Positions 45,686 through 58,288 of a stretch of DNA of 64,000 bases are shown here, one piece after another. The stretch is taken from the NCBI GenBank assembly GCA_020740775.1, contig JAHEWK010000011.1:2294001-2358000 (forward strand), written 5' to 3'. The translations under genes and the position numbers were made by a program. The first letter of the stretch is position 1. Every line of letters starts with the position of its first letter. Below the pieces are notes generated by a model. That model did not search any database and had not been told where the DNA came from. It was given only the letters and a program-made list of their open reading frames with translations. This DNA is from Ilyonectria destructans (Eukaryota; Ascomycota; Sordariomycetes; Hypocreales; Nectriaceae).

Positions 45686-48600
45686 GTTGAGTCAAATCTC
45701 TAGCCGTATGGAAAAGCCAGGTCCTGAGAAAGAGCAAGGTCCCGTCGCATCCTCTGGGGACGAAGGTCAAGGGTTCTCAAGGTGCTGTACTCGGCCACGT
45801 TAGCAGATGCGCTGACTGACAAGTCAAACAAAGCTAAAGGTGGCGAGGGATCTTCATTCAGGATAAAGTTGCGTATGATGTGTCTCAACAAAGAAATTCA
45901 GACAGCTCCAATAATTTAATCTCATCATAGAAGAAAAATGAACATAGCATTAACAGAGAACTTACCGTATATCGGGAGTTAGATAGAGGACTGATGATCA
46001 GGTCATCACGGCGCTGTCTGTCCGGCGCCTTGGTGTTGCAGAATTTTACTCCTCTCGCTTGGAGAGGTTGGTGATTGTTGTGGAGGTTGGAGAAAAAGCT
46101 CAGCGGAGCTGTGGGTGAAGTTCTGCGGATCGGGTAAAATCCGGCACTTTGCGCACGGCTTGCTTATGTCATAATTGTTTAAGAACGCCTTGGGTCACGC
46201 CTGTGTCAATAATTGCTTAGGTAATTTTGGGCAATTGACGAAGCTCAATTGCCGATCCATGAATCTGCAGCATGACTGTGGCTTCCAGCGTAGCTGCATG
46301 ATGGGCGCATCGCGTGGTAGGGTTCTAAATGACGAGATGGAAGTGGGCTTGCTGACGTATTCTGGTGCCAACTCTATTCATGTGGCCAGGTCTTTAAGAC
46401 CAATTGTGTTGCTGTGACTCTGGGTTTTGTTTAAGCCTTCCAGTGTTTCTCTCCTGGTTAATCGCCAATATCAGCATCCCCAAGCTATGCAAGATACCTG
46501 CCCCCCAGCAACGAAGGGTTGTGGGGATGTATTTTGTAATTTCTCTTCGACAGCCCCGGATCTGCGAGCAAGCTAGAGCAATCTCACTCAGCTCGTCCTC
46601 ATCGTGAGTAGGGCAGGAAAAGGCCTCCAATTGACAAGTCTACAGTAGGCAAATAGACCGTGGTTGCCATTGCAGGAAGAGGGCCCACTGTTGGTGTCTT
46701 CGACCGCTGGCAATTGGCCGGTTAGCGCCCGCATAACCTGAAACGAATCGATGCATTGGGCAAGTCCAATCAGGATACCCTGCGAACAACCACTCGTGCA
46801 CTGTCACCAAAAATAGACGTCCAGTGGCAGCATGCCCGCTGTTTGGGCATTGTCGGGTCTCCCATTGTTGCCCATGCCCTTGGGAAAAGGTTGGACGATG
46901 GGAAGTGGGTGCATGAGGCCGAATGGAGGCCCTGCATGGGGGATGGGATGAACTCTTGCTAGGCTTAACGCCAGCACGGAGCATACGAAGACGCGGCAGA
47001 GGCGTTGGCCGCCATGACATGGGACGACGTCCCGAAGGTGGCTTCGCGAGGTCATCAAAACATGGCTTGCTGGTGCTGCTGCGCCGTGTGGCCGGCCTGG
47101 TGTGAGTTGCTGGGGAGGTAATATTGCCAATTCATCATCGGTGACAACCCTGCTGGAGAATTGCGCTATTCAGGCTTGGCTAGGCCTGCAGAAATTGTCT
47201 CGTGCCTCTACCGTAGGATCGCGGCATCTTGCGGGACGGCGGGACGGATCTTATGATGGGCTGGCTGCATCTCTACAGTGGCTCCCTCAGTGCTTGGGTT
47301 GACGAGTCGTCTGCATGAAGATGGATGCCATGCGACGAGGAAACGCTCGTGATCGACCCGTGGACCGGCGGCTTAGCGGCGTTGACGCATCTGTTTGCCC
47401 AGCCCACCTCGAGTTTCAGCATTTTGTGCGCCATAACGATTGCTAATTTCCAAACATGCCGGAGTCGATTCCACGGCGGCGATCCGGCCCCGGAGATTGC
47501 TTTCATCGCGACCTCGAATACCCTGTTCGTCTCCTGGTCAGAATAGCCCGACATGAGATGAGCAGGGCCGTCTTTCCCAGGTTGAGGTTCCAAGTTGGCG
47601 GGTGGGGTTCCAGGGCGATCCCCGTTCGCATGGAGTACGAGTTCACCACATACGATAGTCGTGCTCGTAGCGTACCAAGATAGGTAGGTAGTGCTATTTG
47701 TAGAAGAGCAGACAACGGTTAGACGGCTAGCCGGGGGTGCGTCTCCTCATCAGCCACGTCGGGGTTCGTCTTTGCGATTGTTGTACGTGCTCTGATGAAT
47801 CAACGATGACTACGAAGTACGTATATATGTACGTGGAATGAGGGCTACGGAAGCCGAGCGCGCAACTGCAAGCAGTTAATTGAAACCGGTTGACTGCGAG
47901 GGTATTCTGGCTGCTGTGTGAGTAGCACACATGTACCCTCGGCGCATCCTCCACCAACCCACCCACCACAACCCACCGAGGTATAGAGCGCTTGTCGACC
48001 CCTCACTCTGACATATCAATGAAACCTAGGGCGCAAAGGTGACCCAACAACAGAGCTGCAAACAACCGGGCGCCGGGGGCAGAGCATTCCCCGATCCTGT
48101 GCGCCACACTCTGCACGTAATATATTATCCCCGAAGAAACCAAGCGCAGCTGGCGCAACAGTGGGAATAACCTCCGCCCGAGGTCACGACGACGGGGTAC
48201 AGGGACGGACAGGGACGGACAGCCTCCAATCCCATTGTTGGGTTGGCTACCGGGACTCACTTACAGGCGCTGACTCGCTGGCTCTGCAGCCTCAACCAGT
48301 AGGATCAGTGCGCGACGCGCTTGCTTCCAGTGGTGTGTTGCGCTACAGCGTTGTCGCCTCAGCAGCTGCGGCGCTGGGGCCCTGCCACCTGGACCTGGTT
48401 TGGGGCTTGGGGCTTGGAGCTTGGGGGCGCAAAGGCGGGCAACCTGCTGAAGGAAGGTCCCTCGACTCCCCACTGCGACTGCGACTACCTTCACTAGCCT
48501 GGCCTCACCTCCTCCCACACTACTCCACCTCGGTCTCTGCCTACCACCTACAACCCAGGCTCACTCTTCGACTTCACCAACCGACTCTGTGTTGCTCGCC

Positions 48601-49052
48601 TTCCGCAGCACCTGCGCCCTTGTCGCCTCCGCGCCGCCCTCTTCATTGCTTCTACTTCTCTACGCTCCTTTGCCATCGCCTCGCCCCGCGTCGTCGCCTG
48701 TTCCTCGACGCTTCTTCTGCTTGTCGCCTGACGGCTGGTCGTCTGGCATTGCATTAGGGCTTGGCTCATCCCACCCTCTTCTGGCGCCCGCCGACCGACT
48801 CCTCTCGGCGACTTAGCGCTGCGGCTGACTTGACGTCTGTTGTCCTTGCGATCCAACCTTCTGCCTGCCAAACTTCGAATCCTCGGCGTTGCGGTCGCCT
48901 CATCCATCTCGCTCCGTCCCCGACTCGATCCCCTCGCGGGTCTCTTCGTCGTCCCACCGCGGCCCCGGGCGTGCCGCATCCTCCATTGTCTGGCGGCTCA
49001 GCGGCCGTGTGCGCGAGATCGCACGACCGTCGCCCTATTCGCCTTGCGAGGC
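45686..49052. other. Long intergenic region, no supported gene
   Basis: Upstream of both Ssu72 (minus) and the SH3 adaptor gene (plus). Frames up to 200 codons near 48161-48979 are read from GC- and pyrimidine-rich leader DNA on both strands and lack domains. They are probably part of the long 5' leader of the SH3 gene. Confidence 0.45.
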
Positions 49053-50612
49053 ATGACGACGACGGCAGTAATGTCGACGACTTCCGCCCCAGCAACCCCT
49101 CCCCTCGCGGCAGCATCTTCTTCCTCGCCGAACCCTAACCACCCCGCGTTGCCGCCGCTGATCACCTCTCCCGCATCGCGCCGAAGCACCCTGTCGCGCC
49201 CCATGTCGCACGCCTCCAAGAACCGACTCTCTCAATACTCTACGGGCTCCGCGCCTTCGAGGTCCCGGCCAACCTCTCACATGTTTTCCGTCTATCCCTC
49301 GAGCCTCTCATACACATTGGTGCGGGACTTTGCCTACCCCGTCACGCATCACTTGCACTATGGACCCCCTCCGGAGCCTTCACGGCCGCCCTCGGGCATG
49401 ACCACCCCCGCTAGCGAGCATCGCAGGCTCTCAGACCCTCCCGTTTCGTGGGAACAGAAGATGCCCTGGGACTCTTGGGCCCCTGACGGTTATAATCGCG
49501 GTCATGATATCGCTCCGATTCATTTTGGCGATGGACCCCCATACAGCGAGGATGATGACCTACAGAGCCCTGTTGTGGCCACGCGCCACCGTAAGCACAA
49601 GTCTACCTCTGCCGCGGCCGCCTTCGGTCAAAGAAGATCAGGCCGCGACATTGACAGCCACGGCACGGGAGGGACGCATCCAACGGCAAACTACGACAAC
49701 GAGCGGGGCTATTACGTGGGGACTAGCGGGGACGGTAGTGAACGGTACTATGTGAACCAAGGTGGCGAGGCGAATGGTCCTGGTGGAGAGTATGTCACTT
49801 ACCCGCCTGGCCAGGCAAGACACAGTCGCGCATACCATATCGCCCAGCAACCCAACCCTGCCGAGGGCATTGAATACTATCAGCCCGGATCAGACGCTTC
49901 CAGCACCCCATCGTCTCCAGGCCTTCATGACGAAGATCAATCTCGCTACTCACGCGATTATCAGTTTACCATCACGTCTCCAGACGAGGAGTTCCACGGA
50001 AAAGCCGTCGCCTTGTTTGACTTTGAGCGGGAGAATGAAAATGAGCTGCCCTTGAAGGAGGGCCAAATTATCTGGGTCTCATATCGACACGGCCAGGGCT
50101 GGTTGGTAGCGGAAGACCCAAAGACGGAAGAGAGTGGACTCGTCCCCGAGGAGTACGTGCGGCTGCTTCGAGACATCGAGGGAGGAATGACCAGCCTGAC
50201 TGGCCATCTTGGAGAGGGATCTGGCTCCCCAAATGATGTGGGCACGCCTACCCAGACGGAGCATAGCGGTCAATATGGCCATACTCCATCGTCCAGCAAC
50301 GCAACTAACGGGTACCACCAGCCGCCGATCGTGTCGATGTTCTCGACTTCGAGCAAAGATCTTGATCTGTACCCGACCCAACAGCTGGGCCTCCACTCTC
50401 AAGCCCCGCCTCAAGTCATTCATTATCACGGACAGCGAGGCGGGAGCCAAGCGAACACGCCTACAATCTCCCAGCACCAAGATACTGGGCTAAGGAGAGA
50501 GAGTCAAGATGCAAAGAGGTCGGATGCGAACACGACACCGGTCCAAGAAAAGCCAAGTGTTGCGATTGGAGAAGAGAAGGTTAGCGAAGAGGCCATGGAT
50601 GGGGAACGATGA
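49053..50612 (+). CDS. NBP2: SH3-domain adaptor, Nbp2-like, 519 aa
   Basis: Single exon. I take the start at MTTTAVMSTTSAPATPP (49053); a start at 49071 is equally plausible, while an upstream extension to 48840 is Arg/Pro-rich and looks like leader. The N-terminus is Ser/Pro-rich, with a conserved block RDFAYPVTHHLHYGPPPEPS and DPPVSWEQKMPWDSWAPDG. Residues about 315-375 form one SH3 domain (HGKAVALFDFERENENELPL then EGQIIWVSYRHGQGWLVAED and GLVPEEYVRLL). The single SH3 with the EFHGKAVALFDF entry and EESGLVPEEYV exit matches the yeast Nbp2 group. Nbp2 bridges Ptc1 phosphatase to MAP kinase modules and binds Nap1. The tail is disordered. The family assignment is good; the partners in this organism are inference. 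Confidence 0.82.
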   Translation: MTTTAVMSTTSAPATPPLAAASSSSPNPNHPALPPLITSPASRRSTLSRPMSHASKNRLSQYSTGSAPSRSRPTSHMFSVYPSSLSYTLVRDFAYPVTHHLHYGPPPEPSRPPSGMTTPASEHRRLSDPPVSWEQKMPWDSWAPDGYNRGHDIAPIHFGDGPPYSEDDDLQSPVVATRHRKHKSTSAAAAFGQRRSGRDIDSHGTGGTHPTANYDNERGYYVGTSGDGSERYYVNQGGEANGPGGEYVTYPPGQARHSRAYHIAQQPNPAEGIEYYQPGSDASSTPSSPGLHDEDQSRYSRDYQFTITSPDEEFHGKAVALFDFERENENELPLKEGQIIWVSYRHGQGWLVAEDPKTEESGLVPEEYVRLLRDIEGGMTSLTGHLGEGSGSPNDVGTPTQTEHSGQYGHTPSSSNATNGYHQPPIVSMFSTSSKDLDLYPTQQLGLHSQAPPQVIHYHGQRGGSQANTPTISQHQDTGLRRESQDAKRSDANTTPVQEKPSVAIGEEKVSEEAMDGER

Positions 50613-51832
50613 CCCGATCCAGATCTGACGAGAGATTTATCATGTTTGAAGATGTTCATGACTTGATGTATCCTTCAGCGGGACATGGGTGGATATACCA
50701 ATAATTCCGGACGGGGTTGATGAAAGACGGCTTTGCGACGACGAACCAAGATTGGAGAGTGCCCTAAAGCTCCTGGACTACTAAACTAGCCCGATCTTGG
50801 CCGTCATTGTCATCGGGAACATCTGCGGAGGACTCAAACCGAATATGATGAACCCGTGGATGATATCAAGAATGGGTGTGAGCGCGACAGGGATAGAGGA
50901 GGAACAGTGGAGAGACCGGAACCAATGCCGCCATCGTGGCATAATAAGGAGGAATGATTCAACATAGAAGTGGTTGATGACGAACTGGAGGGAGTGATGC
51001 GGCACAAGAGCTCGACGAGGCGAGGAGAGGATAGCGCGTTTGGATATATATAAGTGAAGAGATGATGCTGTGCGAAGTTTACGGCACAGGTAGAGCTCAA
51101 ACCCAACATGTGTCGCCGAGTAGTGACGCTATCCAGGGCTGAACTGATGGTGCCGTGTTTGTCCATGGCTCTCTATTGTCTTGGAGCCAAGCAGCAACGA
51201 AGAGTTCTCACAGCTTCTAGAATACAAGTTGCTGTTGTCCAGCAAGTGTCATTCTAATTCCGACCATCCACCGGTTCAACCTCAAATACAGTGTATGGTT
51301 GCCGGGACACCCGTGCGGTTTTACATAGTAAAGCCTACAAGCTTCCAACACCATTCAAAAAGCTACTATTTCTAGCTTCGCATCTTACGTGCACACCTGG
51401 GGTAAATTAGACGTGATTGGAGCTGACTGGGCAGGAAACCTAGAATCTGGGGTACGGGACGAATAAGCATGCTTGGCCGAGACATTTACTACACGAACTC
51501 CTCCCTATCCCGCTTTGGATTACCAATCTGAAATAAACTGCCTTCTAATCCATCGAAGCATCCCCGCTCTCAAGCTCTCTTCTCGTAGCTATATCCGGGT
51601 TTCCGACGTCGGCGACCTTCGGGCCACGGTCCGCAAGAACTCCGGAATGTCACGTGAGGCGATAACGTCATCACTCGCGACGATTCGGAGCGCAGAGCTG
51701 CGAAATAACTAAGCTCCAGCACGCCTGCATATTTGCGACCAGCTCCCTCTCGTCCATCTCCACCACAACAACATCATCTCGCTAGTCAATTAGGTCAATT
51801 GACTTTCAGTCAAGCATCCCAAGCCCGAAAAC
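50613..51832. other. Intergenic spacer, no supported gene
   Basis: 3' region of the SH3 gene followed by the promoter of Mcr1. Only short frames. The 60 bases before 51833 contain a repeated CAATTAGGTCAATTGAC motif and a CACCACAACAACATCATC leader. Confidence 0.5.
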
Positions 51833-53023
51833 ATGTTTTCCAGATCTGCGGCTCGCGCGGCTCAGCCGCTCAAGAAGGTAAGTCAAGTGTCCCGCCACCC
51901 GATTCTTCCCCCATCCTTCGCCCGCTACTGGGGCAGGGTTACACGCGACCACCACGCCACCACATGGCATCCGGTGCCGGTGTCGATCGCATCACGATCG
52001 CATCATCACAATTGCTAACTTCCATCAGCACGTCCGCCGCTATGCCACTGAGGCTGGTGCTGCGGGAGGTTCCAGCGCCCTGCTGTACGCTGCCGGTGCC
52101 GCCGGTCTGGCCGGTGCCGGCTACTGGTACTTCAGCGGATCCTCCGCGGCTGCTGCCGAAGTGAAAAAGGTGGTCGTCGCTGAGCCCAAAAAGGCTTTCA
52201 TTGGTGGCGAACAAGGCTGGCTCTCCCTCAAGGTTTCCGAGGTCGAGACCATCAACCACAACACCAAGCGTGTCCGCTTTGAGCTTCCCGAGAGCGACCA
52301 GGTCTCGGGTCTCCCCGTCACCAGCGCCGTCCTGACCAAGTTCAAGGCTGAGGGTGCCGAGAAGGCCACCCTCCGACCTTACACTCCTACCAGCTCCGAG
52401 GGTTTGTTTTACAGGTGTCCCCTTTTCCTGAACGCTTTCTAACACTGTCCTCAGATGAGCAGGGCTTCGTTGACCTTGTTGTCAAGAAGTACCCCAATGG
52501 CCCCATGAGCTCTCACATCCACACCCTGGTCCCCGGCCAGACCCTCGACATCAAGGGTCCTCTGCCCAAGTATGAGTGGACCGCCAACAAGCACGAGCAC
52601 GTTGCCCTCGTCGCTGGCGGCTCTGGTATCACCCCCATGTACCAGCTCCTCCGCGGCATCTTCAAGAACCCCGAGGACAAGACCCAGGTCACCCTGATCT
52701 TCGGCAACGTTACTGAGGAGGATATCCTTCTCAAGAACAAGTTCGATGAGCTCGAGAACACCTATCCCCAGCGCTTCCGTGCCTTTTACGTCCTGGACAA
52801 GCCCCCGGCCAGCTGGGCTGGCAACAGCGGCTTCATCACCAAGGACCTCCTGAAGACTGTCCTCCCCGAGCCTAAGAGCGGCAACATCAAGGTCTTCGTC
52901 TGCGGACCTCCCGGCCTGATGGGCGCCATCTCTGGCAACAAGGTCAGCCCCAAGGACCAGGGCGAGCTGACTGGTGCTCTCAAGGAGCTCGGTTACACGG
53001 CCGAGCAGGTGTTCAAGTTCTAA
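51833..53023 (+). CDS. MCR1: Mitochondrial NADH-cytochrome b5 reductase Mcr1, 328 aa
   Basis: Exons 51833-51877, 52029-52401 and 52455-53023 sum to 329 codons. The first exon is a 15-residue amphipathic presequence ([15 protein letters not shown]), and exon 2 begins HVRRYATE, a typical mitochondrial cleavage region. It is followed by a hydrophobic anchor ([19 protein letters not shown], about residues 28-46). The reductase body carries the FAD motif RPYTPTS (131-137) and GPMSSH (155-160), the NADH motif GGSGITP (194-200) and CGPPG (289-293), ending VFKF. It transfers electrons from NADH to cytochrome b5 or ascorbate radicals at the outer membrane and intermembrane space, supporting sterol synthesis and oxidative defence. 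Length matches family members (about 320-330). Confidence 0.96.
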
Positions 53024-54341
53024 AAAGGTGCCAATGGCTGTCTTGAAGAAGCTGAATAGAAAATCGTGTACGATTTGCTCATAGATATAGATTGATGAGC
53101 CGAGAAAGGCATCAAGAGAATTGATACCACAGGACTTTGCTAAACCGATGTGTCCTATTACTGATTCACTTGTTCCAGTGCTCTTGTTAGCCCAAGGCTT
53201 ATCCTGGTGTTGGTACCAACGACAACCAAATCACCATGCTGCAGGGCGTTGCGACTCCAGAGAAGCCCAACCCTTTGCATTGATGGATGCTCTAGCTGTA
53301 TTGCGGAGAAAGGCATCTGCGAGCTAGAGTCAAGGGCATGAATAAGTGGATTGCCCACTGCCGGGTGGGGATAATGATGTGCGCTACTCGCAGATGCCGG
53401 AGCAGGGCTGAGGCGGGTATCGACCGGGATAGAGCGCGAGAGAGGTTATTGCGCAATGGATGCCGCGTTGGAGCAAGGTCGAGGCCACCCGTGATACGAC
53501 GAGGTTTTCCTTATTATTTCGTATTGCCGACGCAATTTTGCCCATTGTTCCTTTTTTTTGATACTATTGAAGTTGGTGGCGGAGGGCCATGCTGATGCTC
53601 TGTTGTTGATTGGTCTCCACCAAGACATGGATCTTTGAGACTGGGCTTAGTCGGCGTCTGGCATTTCAAGTCACCACCATGAGGACAAGGAGTTGCGAGA
53701 GAAACAGCGTCGGTGATGAGAACTCGACGGTTGAAATTAAGAGAAACTACGGCTTTAGAATTCTTCTCGAATCCACTACGTCAATCCTATTTCTTCCATA
53801 ATCCACTTATCCCGCTGCGTAATTCCCCTTGGCCTCCTCTTCCTGATTCCCGAGCCTGTATCAACACCACGACCCGCCGCCTCAAACCGCCGCAGGTGCC
53901 AGCTTCAGCCGCAGCCAGCCCTAGCGCCTCCCCCCGCGAAGCCCTGCGACGCCCCCGTTTCCAGCAGCCGTCGCAAGGCAGAATTGAAGTCGGCATGGAC
54001 AACCCAGATTGGACAGGGACGCGCTTGTGCCTGGGGCTAGCGGTCTAGGCCCCGTTGCTTCTTCTCCTGGGCTGTGCGTTGGCGTCTGGGTCAGGGCGGT
54101 GGTGGATGGCCCTTGGGACGGTTGGCGTAACAGCAGTTCTGTTGCTCTCGTTCCCGTTCTCTTCTGCTTTTCTCCTTCTTGTTGTTTTTACACCTCTTCA
54201 GTTAGTCCCATCTGTCGCTCGTTCACGAACTCGGCTCTCTATCTCCCCTTGCTCTGCGTGTGGTGAGAGTTAAGAAAGCCTCTCGACCGAAGAAGAGTAA
54301 CACAACACCAACATCAAAAACACCAGAGCACCACCGTCGCC
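53024..54341. other. Intergenic spacer and promoter, no supported gene
   Basis: 3' region of Mcr1 and the CT-rich leader of the tetraspanning protein gene. No other feature recognised. Confidence 0.5.
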
Positions 54342-55468
54342 ATGACTCAACACAATACCGTCCGCGCCAAAGGAAAGGAGCATTTTCCCAACTACCCTCG
54401 CGGCTTCACCGTCCTCCGCATCTTCCAGCTCGTCTTCAGTCTCATCATCCTCGCCGTGGTCTCTTACACGGTCTACATCGTTGCCTTCGACGGCAACTGC
54501 TTGATGCTCTTCACCGTGAGTTTCCAACCCGCGCCCAATTTACACCAAAAGATACTGCAAATCAGATATGCTGACACCGCTTTTGGCGACAGGCCATCGC
54601 TACTTTCATTGCATCCTTGTACATGGTCATCGCCAACCAGTGCGCGCCGCAGCTGTACAACTACTGGGCCGTCCTCTCCCTGGATATCTTCCTCCTCCTC
54701 TTCTGGCTCATCTCCTTCGCCCTTCTCGCAGCCCAGACTGCCTACTTTTGGGCGGCCAGCTCCGACTACTGCGACTACTACACGTGCTACTATGGCACCT
54801 TGTCCGGCAGTGCTCTCATCTTCGGTGCCATTCTCGCCAGTGCTTCTGGTCTGGGCGCACTTGAGTTGTAAGTCGACATTGCTAGTTCCGCCTTATTGCC
54901 CTGCTCAAACACTGACCAAATCCCCTCTTGCAGCTTGTTTTTCTTCATCTCTCTCATTATCCACAGCATTGCCATGTGCCGCCACCGCCGCGCCGGACTC
55001 CACTGTAACGCCGTCCCGTCCGGCACCGCCCCGGTTGCGGTCGCTGTCCCGGTCCAAATGCAGCCCCAGGGCATGATTAACTATCAAGGCGCTCCGCAGT
55101 ACGCCGCTCCCGTGGGCCAGAATGCAGCCTTCAACATGCAGCCCGTGTACAATCAGGCTCCGCCGCCTCAGGGCTTCCAGCCTCAGCAGCAGCTTAACGA
55201 GAAGCAGCCATCGTCCGTAGGTCCCCAGGGCCAGCAGCAGTTCTTCCCGCCTCAGGGTCAGCAGCAGCAGCAGTTCTATAACCAGCCTCCTCCGATAGTC
55301 TCCCAGCCCACTGGCAACACCTTCCAGCAATCTCCTACTGTCCAACATTCGTCTCCTTCGCCTCCTCAGCCTCCCCAGGGCACATACCAGCCTCCGTATA
55401 ACCAGCCTACTCCGCCTCCGGGACAAGCTGTCTACCAGGCTCCCACCTACCCTAGCCAGCTTCCTTAG
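54342..55468 (+). CDS. MARVEL-like four-span membrane protein with Gln/Pro-rich tail, 327 aa
   Basis: Exons 54342-54515, 54593-54867 and 54934-55468 sum to 328 codons. Four hydrophobic segments are evident: FQLVFSLIILAVVSYTVYIV (about 28-48), ATFIASLYMVIA (60-72), LDIFLLLFWLISFALLAAQT (86-105) and SALIFGAILASASGLGALEF continuing into LFFFISLIIHSI across intron 2 (about 130-163). Short loops with a Cys pair (SDYCDYYTCYYG) lie between segments 3 and 4. This is the fungal MARVEL/tetraspan layout. A cytosolic tail of about 160 residues is full of PQ, QQ and PP repeats. Such proteins sit at plasma-membrane or sorting compartments; the precise role is unknown. Confidence 0.86.
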
Positions 55469-55775
55469 GGCGCCTACTAGTAGAGGACTTTGGGGTCGAT
55501 GGTATACGGAAAAGAGAGAAGAGATGAGAAGATTTGAATTAGGATCAAGGTTTGGTTATATTTGCTTTTAAGGATACCATATTTGGCCTCGAGTAATGAG
55601 AGAGTTGCACTGGCGCTCTGTACAGACTGTCGCTCATTAGAGAGACGTGTAAATGATACATATTCACTCACATCGTTCATCAACTAATAGTCGGAGATAC
55701 GTGACCGATATCAAATCCAAAACATTTCATCCAAATGTCATACCTAACCAAACCATGGCGTCTCCTTCAGATGAC
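55469..55775. other. Convergent 3' spacer
   Basis: About 300 bases between the stops of the MARVEL-like and peptidase genes; 3' untranslated regions overlap or nearly so. Nothing else seen. Confidence 0.5.
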
Positions 55776-58288
55776 TCACTCAAGGCTCTGGATGGCGTTC
55801 GTAATACAACTCTCAATAATGCCAGCCCACTTTAGGCCGTTGATATAGTCCTTGGCGTCGATGCTTTCTACCAAGCCGGGGAAGACAGCTGGTCCATGTT
55901 AGCTAACGTCAAGTAACCAACAATTGAACAATCACTTACCTCCCGAATAGCCAGTCCAAAGGCCAGGCGCAAACACCACATGTTTGAACCAGGTTCGTCC
56001 GTCAAGGCCGCCCTCATATAGGAAACTTCTCTCCAGGAACTTGTACTGCTTGTTGACTTTAGCAATGGTGAGTCCGAGTCGAATCTTTTTGATGATGTTC
56101 CACCATGGGATGCCTTCCACAAGCTGGCGACTGGCCTCAGCAGCTTGTTCGTCAAGCTCGCCTGCCTTGACACGCAGGGCGATGAGCGATTCCCGGATGC
56201 CACGGAGGCTCTTCTTGAAGGCGTCTTCGCTTCCCAATACAGTATCAGATGTAACGCTGGCACGCAGAGTAAAGATCTCGTCGTCAGTGAGGGGCTCAGA
56301 TGCAGGCTCAAACTTGGCCTCCACCTGATCGATGTAGCCCCCGAGAGCTTCGGCATACTCGGTAGCGTTGAAGGGGATGATAATAGTGTCGGCCAATTTT
56401 GCAATTGTCAACCCCAAAATCTGAGCCATTGTCTTGTGATATTTGAAACCGGGGTCACCGAATTCGCTCATCCAGTAGAAGCTGTCATAGTTGCTGTGGT
56501 AGTGGTAAACCGCACTCTGTGCGTCTTCCTTGAAGCCCATGTCGATGCAAGGAATACCGGCGAAGTCCTGGAAAGCGGTGAAATCACTACCGCTACCCAT
56601 CGTAGCAATCTTGCCGTCCCAAAGATCACCAATTGTCTGTCCCTCGACTGTTTGATTTGGAGATGGGACCAGGGCAGTAACATCGCGGAGGACCTGGTTC
56701 AGGAGAGGCGCTGCAGAGGCGCGGAATCGAGGTCCACCAACACCAACGTCGACGTTGACGTAGGCCACATTGGCATCTGACAACCAGGGTAGATACTCCT
56801 CGACCCATTCCGTGCTGCCGATGAGCGAGTACTCCTCGCCATCCCAGCTGGCAAAGACGATGGTTCGAAAAGGCTTCCATCCTGCCTCAACAGCCTTGCC
56901 CACTCCACGAATCACCTCGTTCAATACCGCGGAACCGCTGTTGGGATCGCCTGCGCCGCCGACAATCCATGCATCCCGATGGTTTCCGACGACAATGACT
57001 TCGTTCGGAACGGTTCCGTTGACGATTCCAATGACATCCCAGAGAGGAGTAGTGACATACTTTTGCTCATTGAACAGGTTGACCACGACATTGTCAGGGG
57101 TAGGTCCGATGCTGTATTCGACGCCCTTGTAAGCTAGTCCAAGATTCTTATTCCAGTAGTGGTTAAAGTCAGATGCCTTGGGGCCATGGCCGTTGAGGGC
57201 CTTGAGAATGGGGAGCGCATCGGCATAGGATATAGGGATAGATGGAATGGACGGGGTCGAGCCATCCACAGGAGCCCGGGGAGCACCAGGCTTAGATGGC
57301 CACCCAGGCGTAGTCCTAGAGAAGTTAGTTGATGGTTACCCAAACACGAGTGAAAAGACGTACGGGTCGCCTGGGCTGACGCTCAAAAACTCAACACTTC
57401 CACGCTGGACACTGCTAGGGTGTCTTGCGGGCCCTTCGGGATAGATCTTGTACCCATTCTCTTCAGTTCTCTCACCGTCATCGCCAGGGTCGCTGTAAAT
57501 CAATATTCCAATCATGCCCAACTCCTGGGCTCGCTTAACCTTGAGACCGCGGAAGATGCCGCCGTACCGAGCGATGGCAATCTTGCCTTCAAGATCGACT
57601 CCAGCGTTGACCAAATCTTCGTAGTCCTTGTAGGTGCCGTAGTTGACATAGATGAAAGGCGCCGTAACGTTGCCACTAGCCGAGTAGCCATGGAAGGTTG
57701 GAACTCTGTTCGCAACAGAGCTGGTAGGATCCTCTTTGATGATATCTTCCTCTAGGGATGCCTTGAAAGCTACCTTCCAGTCGCTGGCGTTCTTCGGCTT
57801 CTCCAGAACTGAGACGCTTGCATCGACGGGGTAGTTGAGGTAGACATCGTAAGAGACAATTTCAGACTTTACTCCCCACTCCTCCCAACGGTCCTTGGTC
57901 CACTCGGCCTTGACGACAATTCAGTTCCAGGTTCTATGTATTGGGGCGGGGAAGTTACCTGAGAGTAGTTTGTGCCAGCAAAGTGAACACCAGAAGTGTA
58001 GTAGCGGCTCCATTTCTCGGCCTCTTCAGGGGACGGGGTGTCGAAAAGAATGGACTGCACCTCCTCGGGACTCAAACCTTTACGGTGTGCAGTGTAGTGG
58101 CCATGCTTACCATGACGGTGTTCGAGTGGCCAGATAAAGAAGGCATGGAAGGCGAATGATGTGAAGGCGTAGATTAAGAGAGCGCTAGAAGCAATGGTAA
58201 AGAACCGGCGGCATGTCTGATGCGGGTACCTCCTCCTAGGAGGCGCGGTATGGACAATCTGTATGAGAGGCGTCCGCTCGTTGGCCAT
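55776..58288 (-). CDS. M28 zinc metallopeptidase, glutamate carboxypeptidase II-like, 787 aa
   Basis: Exons 58288-57959, 57908-57364, 57315-55940 and 55888-55776 sum to 788 codons. It is a type II membrane protein: a 27-residue basic cytosolic head (MANERTPLIQ, RRRYPHQTCRR) then a hydrophobic anchor at about 29-52. A protease-associated domain (about 170-290) includes YEDLVNAGVDLEGKIAIARYGG. The peptidase domain has the full di-zinc set: His404 in GNHRDAW, Asp415 in GAGDPNSG, Glu452/Glu453 in DGEEYS, Asp481 in NVDVG and His565 in YHYHSNYDS. Spacing from Asp415 to Asp481 agrees with human GCPII. The C-terminal dimerisation domain ends GLKWAGIIESCITNAIQSLE. It probably removes C-terminal acidic residues in the secretory or vacuolar lumen. 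Vps70 and Tre-type relatives in yeast suggest trafficking roles, but some of those have lost zinc ligands; here they are intact. Confidence 0.94.

Noticed and set aside
48161..48979. Frames of about 140-200 codons on both strands before the SH3 gene
   Set aside because: Pyrimidine-rich leader DNA yields Leu/Pro/Ser-rich products on one strand and Arg-rich on the other; neither has splice or domain support.
56145..56780. 211-codon plus-strand frame over the peptidase gene
   Set aside because: Antisense shadow of the M28 exon; the opposite strand carries complete catalytic motifs.
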